NCBI RefSeq assembly: GCF_014197265.1
Contig: NZ_JACIFH010000001.1
Span: 1,860,001 to 1,924,000 of the forward strand
DNA from: Microbacterium invictum
GTDB lineage: Bacteria > Actinomycetota > Actinomycetes > Actinomycetales > Microbacteriaceae
DNA length: 64,000 bases
Reading direction: 5' to 3'
The notes beneath the pieces were generated by a model that saw nothing but the letters and a program-made list of their open reading frames with translations, was not told the origin of the DNA and made no database searches. Position 1 is the first letter of the stretch. Each line of letters opens with the position of its first letter. Shown one piece after another: positions 1 through 9,189 of this stretch. The position numbers and the translations under genes were made by a program.

Positions 1-2804
1 GTCCTCCTCGGCAGCACGATCCGCTGACGCGCTTCTTCGTTGCCGGCGCGGTCGGTGGCGGCGAACTCGATGACCTGCTCGGTGTCGGTGAGCGCGCGGA
101 CGAACGCCTCTTGGAAGGTGCCCCAGAACGTGCCCGGTCCCTCCCATTGGATCCGCTCGACGCCCGACACGTCGTCGGAGGCGTCGAGCGTGATCTCGAC
201 GCTTGCGCCGAGCGATTTCACGCGCGCGCGAGAGACCGGCGGTGCGGTGTCGACGCTGAATTCGCGGCTCGTCGATCCGACGGCACCGTGGGCGTCGATG
301 ACGCGGGCATCGATGGTGTGGATGCCGTCGTCCAGCACGACCGGGCCCGCTCCGTCGTTCCACGCGCCGCCGTCGAGCCGCCAGCTGCACTGCAGCTCGG
401 CGCCGTCACCGAGGTCGACGGGCTGGACATGGACGCGCGGCGACGACAGGTACCAGCCGGAGGGCGCGGCCGTGATGTCGGCGACGATCTCGACGGCGGG
501 TGCCACGGGCGTCTCGTCGTCGGGCACGGTCCACGTGAGGGTGCCGTCCGCGGCGGTGGACCACGCGGCCCGCTCGCCCGTGGTGACCGTGACGGTTCGC
601 GCATTCGCGGTGTCAGGCGATGCCCCGGGGACGATGCGGGCGAGGGACTCCCCCGCCGCGACCAGGACGTTCTCGAGCTCGTCGCGCGACAGCAGGCCTT
701 CGGCACGGACGGCGAGTGCGACCTCGAGCACGCGGTCGAGCAAGGCGTCGCCATCGCGGAAAGCGCCGTCGGCCCACAGAGCACTGAGGAAGGTCGAGCC
801 ATCCGGCCGGCGGCGGTTCGGCACACCGGTCAGAACGCCGGCGAACGCGATGACCTCATCATCGGCGCGGAGGTACATGTGGTAGCGGGAGTCGGCGCCC
901 GACCAGCACGGTTCGAACTCGAGACCGCCGAGCGAGATCACGCCCGCTCCGAGATCTGCGGCGCGGGCTTCGCGGGCCGGAGCGTCGCCGGTCAGCGGCC
1001 CCGCGGCCGGAGCGTCGCCTCTCAGCGGCCCCGCGGCCAGCGCCTCGCCGGTCAACGAGCCGTCGATGCGACGCGCCCCCCACAGCGGCGCACCGATCGC
1101 GGTCGTCGCCTCGGAGCGGGCCAGCAGCAGCGTCGGGCCGAGGAACAGCGCCTGCAGACCGGGGTCGTCGATCGTCCGCTCGGCGCGCAGCGGGAGGGGC
1201 AGGGTGAAGCGCACCTCGTCACCGTCGGCCCACACGCGGTCCAGCGTCACGAACGAAGCGGGGATGCCCGTCGCTGCCTTTTCGCCGTTCACGAAGACGT
1301 CCACGGTTCCGAGAACCCACCCGGGAATCCGCACGTGGATCGCGCGCGCGAGGGTCGCCGCCGGTCCGTCCGGAGGAGCACCCGCCGCACCCCGCGCGAA
1401 CCGCACGCGGACGTCGCCGCCCACCGGGTAGGCCGAGTCGACCGTCACCTCGAGTCCCGCCCACACTGCCGAAGCTGCGAACAGCTGCGTGATCCACAGC
1501 TCGCCGTCGCCCTCGGCGAAGACGGCCTCCTGGTAGGACACGTGGTTCTCGAGGCCGGTCCCGCCGCAGCAGGTGCCGACGTTGTCGTACTCGCGCAGCG
1601 CGCCCGGGTGGACCGGGAACATGTAGGTGACCTCAGGGCTCACGTCCGAGCGCACCGCGCGCCGCGACCCGAGGATGTGGTTGACCAGCGCCCGCTCGAT
1701 GTAGTCCTGGTAACGCGCATCGCGCGTGTGCTGGAACAGCCGGCGTGCGATCTTCACCAGGTTGTAGGTGGCGCAGGTCTCGGCGTTGCGGTGGCCGATG
1801 TCGCCCGCGACCGTGGCGGGCGGCCCCCACAGCTCGCTCTCGCCGGTGCCGCCGTGCGCGTACATGCGGCCGGGCACGAGCTGGCCCCAGAGGCCCGTCA
1901 CGGCATCCAGGTACCGCGGCGTGCCGGTGATCTCGTACTGGCGCAGGTACCCGAGCAGCTGCGGCAGGTGCTGGTTCGCGTGCATGTCGGTCAGGATGTC
2001 GGTGCGCGCGGCACCGGCATCCATCAGCGCATCCTGATCGAACATCGCGGCGGTGTCGAGGAAGACCGGCTCGGCGGCGACGACGCTCAGCCGCGCCATG
2101 GTCTCGTTCATGCCGCCGAACTCGCCGGCGATGTACAGCGACCACATCCGCTGACGCCGGCCCGCGTCGAGCCGCACGAGCCGGCTGTGCACCCAGTGCC
2201 CCATGCGCGTGACGACCTCGAGCGCCTGCGCGCTGCCGGCGAGCTCATACGCGTCGAGCAGCCCGGCCATGATCTTGTGACACGTGTAATACGGCGCCCA
2301 GATCTCGCCGTACGGCGCGTAGTGCTCGAGCCGCGAGAACTGCCATTCGCCGTACGCGGCGAGGAACCCGGGGTGCGAGTAGCGGCCCGTCGCGGCGAGA
2401 GCGTCCTGCACCTCGGCGAGGCCGGCGACCAGCTCGTCGACCTTCGCGCGCAGCGCGGGTTCGTGAGTGGATGCCGCGGCCATCGCGAGCATGGACAGGA
2501 AGTGCCCGGCGTAGTGGCCGCGCAGCAGGTTGGCGGTCTGGGCGTGCTCGCGACCGGGGTAGTCGGTCTCGCTCCAGGGCTGCTCCTGCGGGTGGCCGAA
2601 GTCCTCCCACGTGCCCGGCGGCTGCGCCCCGCGGGTGTCGAGTCCGGCGTTGCGGCGGAACACGGCCAGCACCCGGTCGACGGGGTACACCCGCGCGAGG
2701 TGCAGCATCTCGTCCCGCGCACGCGCGAAGACTCCGCCGTGCGCAAGACGGACGGTGCCGGTCGGGAGCGGGTTCACGGCGGGTGCGGCGGCGACGATCG
2801 GCAT
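1..2804 (-). CDS. GH127 (DUF1680) beta-L-arabinofuranosidase, C-terminus beyond window
   Basis: Glycoside hydrolase family 127; characterised members release L-arabinose from hydroxyproline-linked beta-L-arabinofuranosides of plant extensins. I read the frame directly from the sequence: ATG at 2802-2804, open to base 1 (at least 934 codons). Seen: GEFGGMNE motif (around residue 230), Glu342-Thr-Cys344 (NAETCATYN) and the Cys412-Cys413 pair in GTCCGGTGLEN, matching the zinc ligands and cysteine nucleophile of the family (Glu338/Cys340/Cys417/Cys418 in HypBA1). Beyond about residue 600 come beta domains; residues ~825-930 resemble an OmpL47/Ig-like repeat ending in an AATDRAGN motif. No signal peptide, so the enzyme is inferred to be cytoplasmic. 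The start lies 1 nt after the M24 peptidase stop. A short tandem duplication (PAAGPLTGDA-type) lies in the linker near 960-1050. Confidence 0.9.
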   Translation of the reverse strand, partial: MPIVAAAPAVNPLPTGTVRLAHGGVFARARDEMLHLARVYPVDRVLAVFRRNAGLDTRGAQPPGTWEDFGHPQEQPWSETDYPGREHAQTANLLRGHYAGHFLSMLAMAAASTHEPALRAKVDELVAGLAEVQDALAATGRYSHPGFLAAYGEWQFSRLEHYAPYGEIWAPYYTCHKIMAGLLDAYELAGSAQALEVVTRMGHWVHSRLVRLDAGRRQRMWSLYIAGEFGGMNETMARLSVVAAEPVFLDTAAMFDQDALMDAGAARTDILTDMHANQHLPQLLGYLRQYEITGTPRYLDAVTGLWGQLVPGRMYAHGGTGESELWGPPATVAGDIGHRNAETCATYNLVKIARRLFQHTRDARYQDYIERALVNHILGSRRAVRSDVSPEVTYMFPVHPGALREYDNVGTCCGGTGLENHVSYQEAVFAEGDGELWITQLFAASAVWAGLEVTVDSAYPVGGDVRVRFARGAAGAPPDGPAATLARAIHVRIPGWVLGTVDVFVNGEKAATGIPASFVTLDRVWADGDEVRFTLPLPLRAERTIDDPGLQALFLGPTLLLARSEATTAIGAPLWGARRIDGSLTGEALAAGPLRGDAPAAGPLTGDAPAREARAADLGAGVISLGGLEFEPCWSGADSRYHMYLRADDEVIAFAGVLTGVPNRRRPDGSTFLSALWADGAFRDGDALLDRVLEVALAVRAEGLLSRDELENVLVAAGESLARIVPGASPDTANARTVTVTTGERAAWSTAADGTLTWTVPDDETPVAPAVEIVADITAAPSGWYLSSPRVHVQPVDLGDGAELQCSWRLDGGAWNDGAGPVVLDDGIHTIDARVIDAHGAVGSTSREFSVDTAPPVSRARVKSLGASVEITLDASDDVSGVERIQWEGPGTFWGTFQEAFVRALTDTEQVIEFAATDRAGNEEARQRIVLPRR

Positions 2805-2805
2805 G

Positions 2806-4230
2806 TCAGCGCCCGGCGAGCAGTCGGGCGGCCCAGGCCTCGATGCCGGCCGCGTCGATCGGCAGGGCCGCCGACAGCACTTCGGCTCCGTCGGCCGTGA
2901 CGAGCAGGTCGTCTTCGAGGCGCACCCCGATGCCCCGCAGCTCGCGCGGCACGGTCAGGTCGTTCGCGTGGAAGTACAGGCCCGGCTCGACGGTCATGAC
3001 GACGCCCGGCTCGAGGTCGGCGCCCATGTAGTCCTCGTACTCGGCGTGGCTGCAGTCGTGCACGTCGAGGCCGAGGTGGTGGCCGATGCCGCACGCGAGG
3101 TAGCGGCGGTGCTGCTGCCCGTCGGGCGAGAGCGCCTCGTCGACCGAGACCGGAAGCAGATCCCAGTCGTGGAGCCCCTGCGCGATGACCTCCATCGCGG
3201 CGAAGTGGAAGTCGAGGTACGGCGTGCCGGGGCGCACGTGGGCCATGCCGGCCCGGTGCGCGCGCTCGACGAGGTCGTGCACGGCGCGCTGTTCGGCGCT
3301 GAACGTGCCCGACGCCGGCACCGTGCGGGTGACGTCGGCGGTGTAGAGCGAGTGGGTCTCGACGCCCATGTCCAGCAGGAGCGCCGCGTCGGGGAGCACC
3401 GGCCCGTCGCACCGCACCCAGTGCAGCACGGGCGCGTGCGGGCCGGAGCCGACGATCGTCGAATACCCGGGACCGTTGCCGTGCGTGCGCGCGTGCCGGT
3501 CGAACGTGCCCTGCAGCCACCGCTCGCCCAGGCCCTCGCCGATCGCGGTCGGCACCTCGCGCATGACGGCGGCGAAGCCGGTCACCGTGGCGTCGATCGC
3601 GGCGCGCAGCTGCCCGATCTCCCAGTCGTCCTTGACCATGCGCAGCTGCGACAGCGCGCGATCGAGCTCTGCCGATCTCGTGAGGTCGAGGGACGCCAGA
3701 AGCGTCTCGTCGACGGATGCCGCGGCCTGGCCGCCGGCGATCGCGAGACCGTCCAGGGCCTCCAGCGCACGCACCTCGATGCCGAGGGCGTCGGACCACT
3801 CCGCGACGCCGGGTGACGCGCCGACCCACAGCTCGCCGTGCAGCGCGTTGCTGAAGAATCCGTCATCGCCGGGCCGGAACGGCGCGGGGATGTACAGCGT
3901 GGCATCGTGGCCGCCGCCCGCGGGCGTCATCACGAGCGTGCTGCCTTCGATCTGGCATCCGCTCGCCCAGACGAAACCGCTGTTCGCGCGGAACAGGTAT
4001 GAGGCGTCGTCGTTGCGGACCGGCGCGATGCCGGCCGAGAGCACGAGCGTCTGGCCGGGGAACCGGTCACTGAGCCGGCGCCGGTGGTCGGCTGCGGCGG
4101 CCGCGGTGCCGGGCACGAGGCTCGGCAGCACCGGCTCGTCGCCCCAGCCCTGGGCGATGAACGACGTGAACGCGGGGATCTGCGCGAGGCGCGGGTAGCG
4201 GGTGCCGGCGTACGGCGGGCGGGCGGTCAT
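2806..4230 (-). CDS. M24 family Xaa-Pro aminopeptidase/prolidase-like metallopeptidase
   Basis: Dinuclear-metal peptidase of the pita-bread fold that removes residues N-terminal to (hydroxy)proline. The 474 aa match aminopeptidase P length. An N-terminal creatinase-like domain (residues ~15-195) precedes the catalytic domain. The metal ligands are visible: Asp287 (LLLDMGVE), Asp299 (TADVTRT), His384 (GIGHHLGLDVHD), Glu415 (VEPGLY) and Glu439 (GVRLEDD). No signal peptide, so cytosolic. The ATG is preceded by an AGGAGGAG ribosome site and overlaps the S33 gene stop (ATGA at 4227-4230). With the S33 peptidase and dipeptide importer upstream, it probably hydrolyses imported X-Pro/X-Hyp peptides; Pro versus Hyp preference cannot be read from sequence. 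Confidence 0.9.
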   Translation of the reverse strand: MTARPPYAGTRYPRLAQIPAFTSFIAQGWGDEPVLPSLVPGTAAAAADHRRRLSDRFPGQTLVLSAGIAPVRNDDASYLFRANSGFVWASGCQIEGSTLVMTPAGGGHDATLYIPAPFRPGDDGFFSNALHGELWVGASPGVAEWSDALGIEVRALEALDGLAIAGGQAAASVDETLLASLDLTRSAELDRALSQLRMVKDDWEIGQLRAAIDATVTGFAAVMREVPTAIGEGLGERWLQGTFDRHARTHGNGPGYSTIVGSGPHAPVLHWVRCDGPVLPDAALLLDMGVETHSLYTADVTRTVPASGTFSAEQRAVHDLVERAHRAGMAHVRPGTPYLDFHFAAMEVIAQGLHDWDLLPVSVDEALSPDGQQHRRYLACGIGHHLGLDVHDCSHAEYEDYMGADLEPGVVMTVEPGLYFHANDLTVPRELRGIGVRLEDDLLVTADGAEVLSAALPIDAAGIEAWAARLLAGR

Positions 4231-5501
4231 CGCTCTCCTCCTCGGTCGCGGACCAGTTCGCGCAGCCGCTCGAACACCCGCGCGGTGCCGATGCCGTCGT
4301 GCTCGAACTCGTTGGTCACCCAGTGCTGGGCATTGCCGAGGCCGCGGAGCGTCTGCAGCTGCAGGTCCGCGTCGACGTACATGTCATCGAAGTAGACGGC
4401 GGCCGCGACCGGCACCTCATTGGCTGCGAGCCGGTCGACGTCGTAGAGGGTGCTCCAGGTGGGCCGCTCGGCCAGTGCCTGCACGGCGGGGGCGAAGCCG
4501 CGCAGCAGCCGGACCTCGTCGAACATCCACGGGAAGGCCATCTCGCCGGTGAACAGCAGCGGCCGCCGGTCGCCGTCGAACTCGGGGCGCCGGTCGCGCT
4601 CGCGCTGGGCCGCCCAGGCGATGGGTCCGTTGCCCCCGTCGCCGTAGATGGATTCCTGCAGCGTCCAGAACAGCGGGTTGGCCGCCGAGGAGGTGCGGGC
4701 CAGGGCCCCGGCGAGGAAGCCCTCGGACAGCCGGCCGGGACGGATGAAGGCGTCTTCGATGAGCCAGTGCATGCGCTCGAAACCGGGCTTCATGCCGAAG
4801 TCGATGCCCAGCGACTGGAACCGGTGCACGGTCAGCCGGTCGCCGTCGGGCAGCCGCACGTCTTCGGCGGCGAGGTGATCGGCGATGCGGGCGACGGCAT
4901 CGATGTCGCCCGGGTGACGACGGTAGTACTCCGCGGTCTTGTCTGCCACGCGTGAGAAGGTGCGGCGGTAGACCTCGTTCGCGTCGGCGGGGATGCCCGG
5001 GATGCCGCCGCACACATAGCTCGCCGACAGGGCCTCGGGTGCGTGCGACAGGTACGCGAGGGTGATCCAGCCGCCGAAGCTCTGCGCGATCGTCGCCCAG
5101 CGGCGCCCCTCGTACACGGTGGTGCGGACGTGCTCGAGGTCGCGGACGATCGAGTCGGCGCGGAAGCAGGCGAGGTAGTCCGCGCCGTCGTCGCCGCGCT
5201 CGGCGACGATCTGGGCGTCGATCGGCGTGCTCCGTCCGGTGCCGCGCTGGTCGACCAGCACGATGCGGTAGTTCTTCAGCGCCTCGTCGATCCAGCCCGA
5301 ACGGTCGACCGGCCGGGGGTTCGCGCCGCCGGGCCCGCCCTGCAGGTACGTGAGCAGCGGCAGGTCGTCGGTGCGGCGGTCGGGGTCGACGAGCTCGCGG
5401 ACGAAGACCTCGATCTGCTCGCCGCCGGGGGCGTTCCAGTCCAGCGGCACGGTCACGGTCTGCTCGCGGACATGGATGCCGGGCAGGTGGTACTCGGTCA
5501 C
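4227..5501 (-). CDS. S33 family alpha/beta hydrolase, proline iminopeptidase
   Basis: Serine peptidase that releases N-terminal proline (or hydroxyproline) from peptides. 424 aa from a GTG start at 5501, chosen because AAGGAGGAGAGAA lies directly upstream and the start overlaps the ATPase stop as GTGA; longer frames upstream run through the ATPase gene. Family signatures seen: oxyanion motif GGPGG (residues 55-59), VDQRGTGRS, nucleophile Ser141 in AQSFGGW, an acidic [10 protein letters not shown] segment and the C-terminal EFEHDG histidine. No signal peptide. It sits between the importer and the M24 peptidase, so it is inferred to process imported proline- or hydroxyproline-rich peptides in the cytosol. 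Confidence 0.9.
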   Translation of the reverse strand: MTEYHLPGIHVREQTVTVPLDWNAPGGEQIEVFVRELVDPDRRTDDLPLLTYLQGGPGGANPRPVDRSGWIDEALKNYRIVLVDQRGTGRSTPIDAQIVAERGDDGADYLACFRADSIVRDLEHVRTTVYEGRRWATIAQSFGGWITLAYLSHAPEALSASYVCGGIPGIPADANEVYRRTFSRVADKTAEYYRRHPGDIDAVARIADHLAAEDVRLPDGDRLTVHRFQSLGIDFGMKPGFERMHWLIEDAFIRPGRLSEGFLAGALARTSSAANPLFWTLQESIYGDGGNGPIAWAAQRERDRRPEFDGDRRPLLFTGEMAFPWMFDEVRLLRGFAPAVQALAERPTWSTLYDVDRLAANEVPVAAAVYFDDMYVDADLQLQTLRGLGNAQHWVTNEFEHDGIGTARVFERLRELVRDRGGER

Positions 5502-6364
5502 TTCTCTCCTCCTTCGGCCGCGCGCTCGGCGGCGATGAGCTCGGCGCGCGCCTGCTCCCACTCCGGGTTGATCTGCGGGACGGCGGAGAGCAGCTGCTTC
5601 GTGTACTGGTCCTGCGGGGCGTCGAAGACGGCATCCCGCTCCCCGTGCTCGACGATCTTGCCCTTGCTCATCACGGCGACCGTGTCGGCGATCTGCCGGA
5701 CGACGGCGAGGTCGTGGGCGATGAACACGTACGAGAGCCCGAGCTCTGCCTGCAGATCGCGCAGCAGGTTGATGACGCGAGCCTGCACCGACACGTCCAG
5801 CGCCGACACCGCCTCGTCGCACACAACGAGCTTGGGCCGCACCGCCAGCGCCCGCGCGATGCCGATGCGCTGGGCCTGACCACCCGAGAACTGACCCGGG
5901 TAGCGCTGCTGGTGGTCGGGGTTCAGTCCCACCCGCTCCATCAGGTCGCCGACGAAGGCCTTCCGCCCGCCGGGGATCTTCTTGCCCTGGTACTCCAGGG
6001 GGGCGGCGATGACCCGCTGCACGGTGTGGCGCGGGTTGAGCGAGGAGAACGGGTCCTGGAAGACGACCTGCACGTCGGAGCGGAACTTCGTCAGCGCAGC
6101 GCCCGTCGAATGGGTGACGTCGGCGCCGTCGAACTCGACGGTGCCGCTGGTGGCATCCAGGAGCTTGGCGGCTATGCGTGCGGTCGTCGACTTGCCGCTG
6201 CCCGATTCGCCGACGATCGCGGTCGTCTTGCCGGGGAACACGTCGAAGCTGACGTCGTCGACGGCGCGGAACACGGTCTTGCCCGCGAACACGGCGCCCC
6301 GGCCGCGGCCGACGAACTCCTTCGTCACGTTCTGGACGCGCATGAGCGGCTCGGTGGCGGTCAT
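5498..6364 (-). CDS. Dipeptide/oligopeptide ABC transporter ATPase (DppF/OppF type)
   Basis: Cytoplasmic ATPase subunit of a family-5 peptide importer. 288 aa with Walker [10 protein letters not shown] near residue 53, the Q-loop region [10 protein letters not shown], signature FSGGQAQR and Walker [13 protein letters not shown], followed by the H-loop IAHDLAVV. It ends with the short peptide-transporter C-terminus rather than the long cysteine-containing OppF form. ATGA coupling (6361-6364) to the partner ATPase and GTGA coupling to the S33 peptidase place it in one transcript with the other importer genes. Confidence 0.92.
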   Translation of the reverse strand: MTATEPLMRVQNVTKEFVGRGRGAVFAGKTVFRAVDDVSFDVFPGKTTAIVGESGSGKSTTARIAAKLLDATSGTVEFDGADVTHSTGAALTKFRSDVQVVFQDPFSSLNPRHTVQRVIAAPLEYQGKKIPGGRKAFVGDLMERVGLNPDHQQRYPGQFSGGQAQRIGIARALAVRPKLVVCDEAVSALDVSVQARVINLLRDLQAELGLSYVFIAHDLAVVRQIADTVAVMSKGKIVEHGERDAVFDAPQDQYTKQLLSAVPQINPEWEQARAELIAAERAAEGGEK

Positions 6365-7233
6365 TCGCCGATCTCCTTCATCGTCCCGACGGTGTCGTCG
6401 ATGCGGGGCACCGCGTCGAGCAGGGTGCGGGTGTACGGCTGGGTCGTGCGGGCGAACACGTCTTCGGCGGTGCCCTGCTCGACCTGGAGCCCGTCGCGCA
6501 TCACGAGCACGCGGTCGGCGATCTCGCTGACGACGGCGAGGTCGTGGGTGATGAAGACCATGCCCATGCCCGTGTCGGCCTGCAGATCCTCGAGCAGCTC
6601 GAGGATCTGGGCCTGCACGGTCACGTCCAGCGCCGTGGTCGGCTCGTCCGCGATCAGCAGGTCGGGCTCGAGGCAGACCGCCATCGCGATCATGATGCGC
6701 TGCCGCATGCCACCCGAGAACTGGTGCGGGTAGTAGTCGATGCGATGCTCGGCGTCGGCGATCTGCACCCGGTCGAGCGCGTCGATCGCGACCTTGCGCG
6801 CCGCCTTGCGGCTGCCGCCGCGGTGGGCGCGGTAGGCCTCTTCGATCTGCAGCCCCACGGTGTAGTACGGGTTGAGCGACGACAGCGGATCCTGGAAGAT
6901 CATGCCGATCCGCTCGCCCCGCACCCGCCGCAGCTGGACGTCGGAGCGTGCGGTCAGCTCGTGTCCGTTGAGCTTGATGCTGCCGGTCGTGCGGCCGCCG
7001 GTCGGCAGCAGCCCCATGATCGCGAGCGAGGTCATGGACTTGCCCGAGCCGGACTCGCCCACGATCCCGAGGGTCTCGCCGGCCTCGAGGCTGAATGTCG
7101 CATCCTTCACCACATCCACGTCGCCGCGCGAGGTCGGGAAGGTGACCGTGAGGTTCTCAACCTCGAGCAGGCGGGCACCGGGGAGCTTGATGCCGACGGT
7201 CTTCAGGGACGTCGTGTGCCGGGGAACGCTCAT
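6361..7233 (-). CDS. Dipeptide/oligopeptide ABC transporter ATPase (DppD/OppD type)
   Basis: Second ATPase of the peptide importer. 290 aa from the ATG at 7233, which overlaps the permease stop as ATGA; a longer frame extends upstream but only antiparallels permease coding sequence. Seen: Walker [26 protein letters not shown], signature [10 protein letters not shown], Walker [15 protein letters not shown]-loop THDLAVV, and the C-terminal [11 protein letters not shown] oligopeptide-transporter motif that precedes the end of the protein. It pairs with the 5498-6364 product to form the heterodimeric motor. Confidence 0.92.
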   Translation of the reverse strand: MSVPRHTTSLKTVGIKLPGARLLEVENLTVTFPTSRGDVDVVKDATFSLEAGETLGIVGESGSGKSMTSLAIMGLLPTGGRTTGSIKLNGHELTARSDVQLRRVRGERIGMIFQDPLSSLNPYYTVGLQIEEAYRAHRGGSRKAARKVAIDALDRVQIADAEHRIDYYPHQFSGGMRQRIMIAMAVCLEPDLLIADEPTTALDVTVQAQILELLEDLQADTGMGMVFITHDLAVVSEIADRVLVMRDGLQVEQGTAEDVFARTTQPYTRTLLDAVPRIDDTVGTMKEIGE

Positions 7234-8225
7234 GACGACTTCACCCTCACTCTCGGGTCGAGCACCGTGTACAGCACGTCGACGATGATGTTGGCGATCA
7301 CCACGAGCGCGGCCGCCAGCAGCGTCACCGCCATGATGACCGGCTGATCGTTCTTCTGGATCGAGTCGGCGGTGAGCTTGCCGATGCCGTTGAGGCCGAA
7401 CACGGTCTCGGTGATCAGCGCGCCGCCCAGCAGGCCCGCGAAGTCCATGCCGAACAGCGTGACGACGGGGGTCAGCGACGGCCGCAGCGCATGCCGCTGG
7501 ATGACCGTCGAGGAGTGCAGGCCCTTGGCCCGCGCGGTGCGCATGAAGTTCTGGCCGAGGGTGTCGATCACGTTCGTGCGGACGATGCGCGAGTACATGG
7601 CGGCGTACCCGAACGCGAGCACCGTCCACGGCATGATGTACGTCTGGAACCACCGCAGCGGGTCTTCGGCGAACGTCACGTCGGCCGGGAACGGCAGCCA
7701 GCGCAGCTGGACGACGAGCACGTACTGCAGCAGCAGGGCGACGAAGTAGTTGGGCAGGCTGATGCCGGCCAGCGCCGCGATCATGACGCCGCGGTCCCAG
7801 AAGGTGCCCTGCTTCATCGCGGCGAGGAGGCCCCCCGCGACGCCGAACAGCAGCCACAGGATCGCGGCGCCGACGGCGAGCGTCAGCGACACCGGGAAGC
7901 GCGACACGATCATCTCGGTGACCTGCTGGTTGGTCTGGAAGCTGAAGCCCAGGCACGGCACGGCGCACTCGACGGCGTTGGGGCCGGTGCCGAACGTGCG
8001 GCCGCCGAAGATGCCGGTGATGAACTGCCAGTACTGCGTCCAGAACGGCTGGTCGAGACCGAGGGTCGCGTGGATCTGCTCGATCCGCTCGGGGCTGCAG
8101 GTCTTGCCGCAGATCTGGTAGGCGGGATCGGGCGAGAGCATGAAGAAGATCGCGTACGTGAAGACGCTGATCAGGAACAGGACGAGGACGGATGCCGCGA
8201 GGCGACGGACGATGTACCAGAGCAT
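7230..8225 (-). CDS. Peptide ABC transporter permease (DppB type)
   Basis: Inner-membrane permease, 331 aa. The start (MLWYIVRRLAAS) is the ATG at 8225, which shares its first base with the upstream permease stop (TGATG). About six transmembrane helices are apparent, the first at residues ~9-30; a periplasm-facing loop carries a CGKTCSPE segment with two cysteines. The BPD_transp_1 EAA-like loop (ARAKGLHSSTVIQRHALR) lies near residue 235. Length and topology match DppB/OppB. It works with the 8225-9184 permease and the lipoprotein at 9190-10878. Confidence 0.92.
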   Translation of the reverse strand: MLWYIVRRLAASVLVLFLISVFTYAIFFMLSPDPAYQICGKTCSPERIEQIHATLGLDQPFWTQYWQFITGIFGGRTFGTGPNAVECAVPCLGFSFQTNQQVTEMIVSRFPVSLTLAVGAAILWLLFGVAGGLLAAMKQGTFWDRGVMIAALAGISLPNYFVALLLQYVLVVQLRWLPFPADVTFAEDPLRWFQTYIMPWTVLAFGYAAMYSRIVRTNVIDTLGQNFMRTARAKGLHSSTVIQRHALRPSLTPVVTLFGMDFAGLLGGALITETVFGLNGIGKLTADSIQKNDQPVIMAVTLLAAALVVIANIIVDVLYTVLDPRVRVKSS

Positions 8226-9184
8226 CAGGCGGCGTCTCCCGCGTCGAGCGTCTTGCGCAGCCGGTCGCCGATGACGGTGAACGACAGCACGGTGAGGAAC
8301 AGGAAGGTGCCGGGCACGATGAAGAACATCGGGTCGACCGAGTACCACGGCACGGCTTGCGCGATCATCTGGCCCCACGACGGGGTGGGCGGGGTGACGC
8401 CCACGCCCAGGAAGGACAGGCCCGCCTCCGTGCCGATGTAGCTCGGGACGGCAAGGGTGGCCAGCACGATGATCGTGCCACGGAGGTTGGGCAGCACCTC
8501 ACGCATCGCGATGCGCAGCGGCTTGGCGCCGGAGGCGCGGGCGGCCTCGACGAACTCCGAGTTGCGCAGGCTCATGGTCTGCCCGCGGACGACGCGCGCG
8601 GTGTACGGCCAGCCGAAGATGCTGAGCACGATCACCAGCAGCGCCGGGCGGTTGCCGGCGGGAAGGGCCGAGAGGATCGCGATCATGAAGATGAGGGTGG
8701 GAAACGCCATGAGGAAGTCCATGACGCGCGAGACGATCTGGTCGACGACGCCGCCGAAGAATCCGGCCAGCATGCCGAAGACGACGCCGAGGGTGGTGGT
8801 GATGACGGTGGCCGATGCCGCGATCATCAGCGACACGCGTGCGCCGTAGGCGATGCGCGCGAAGATGTCGCGTCCGCTGCCGGGCTCCACGCCGAGCCAA
8901 TGCTCGCTGCTGATGCCGCCGCCCGGACCCACGGGCAGGCCGCCCAGGTCGGGATCGATCGAGTCCGGGTCGAACTCGTAGGGACCCCAGCCGGTGATCT
9001 GCACGATCAGCGGGGCGAAGATCGCCAGCAGGGTGACGAAGATGATGAAAAGCGCGCTCAGAACCACTGCGGGGGAAGACCGCAGCTCTCGCCATACTCG
9101 CCGGCCCGGGGCCGGGGCGCCGTCTGGTGACAGCGCCCCGGCACTTTCGGACTCGACGGCCAGTTCACTCGGGACCGTCGACAT
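8225..9184 (-). CDS. Peptide ABC transporter permease (DppC type)
   Basis: Second membrane permease of the importer, 319 aa, ATG at 9184 five bases after the binding-protein stop. It has a hydrophilic N-terminus (residues 1-38), a first helix at about 39-62 and the DppC-type extracellular loop (EHWLGVEPGSGRDIFARIAYGARVS), then the conserved permease core with EAARASGAKPLRIAMREVLPN. No strong ribosome site is visible before the start, so translation is probably coupled to the preceding gene. It forms the translocation pore with the DppB-type subunit. Confidence 0.92.
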   Translation of the reverse strand: MSTVPSELAVESESAGALSPDGAPAPGRRVWRELRSSPAVVLSALFIIFVTLLAIFAPLIVQITGWGPYEFDPDSIDPDLGGLPVGPGGGISSEHWLGVEPGSGRDIFARIAYGARVSLMIAASATVITTTLGVVFGMLAGFFGGVVDQIVSRVMDFLMAFPTLIFMIAILSALPAGNRPALLVIVLSIFGWPYTARVVRGQTMSLRNSEFVEAARASGAKPLRIAMREVLPNLRGTIIVLATLAVPSYIGTEAGLSFLGVGVTPPTPSWGQMIAQAVPWYSVDPMFFIVPGTFLFLTVLSFTVIGDRLRKTLDAGDAA

Positions 9185-9189
9185 CGTCT

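Noticed and set aside
111..2900. A 929-codon open frame on the plus strand
   Set aside because: It is the exact antisense of the GH127 frame, whose zinc-ligand and Cys-Cys motifs are clear; Arg/Gly/Ala/Asp-rich with no domain. Long antisense frames are normal at this GC content.
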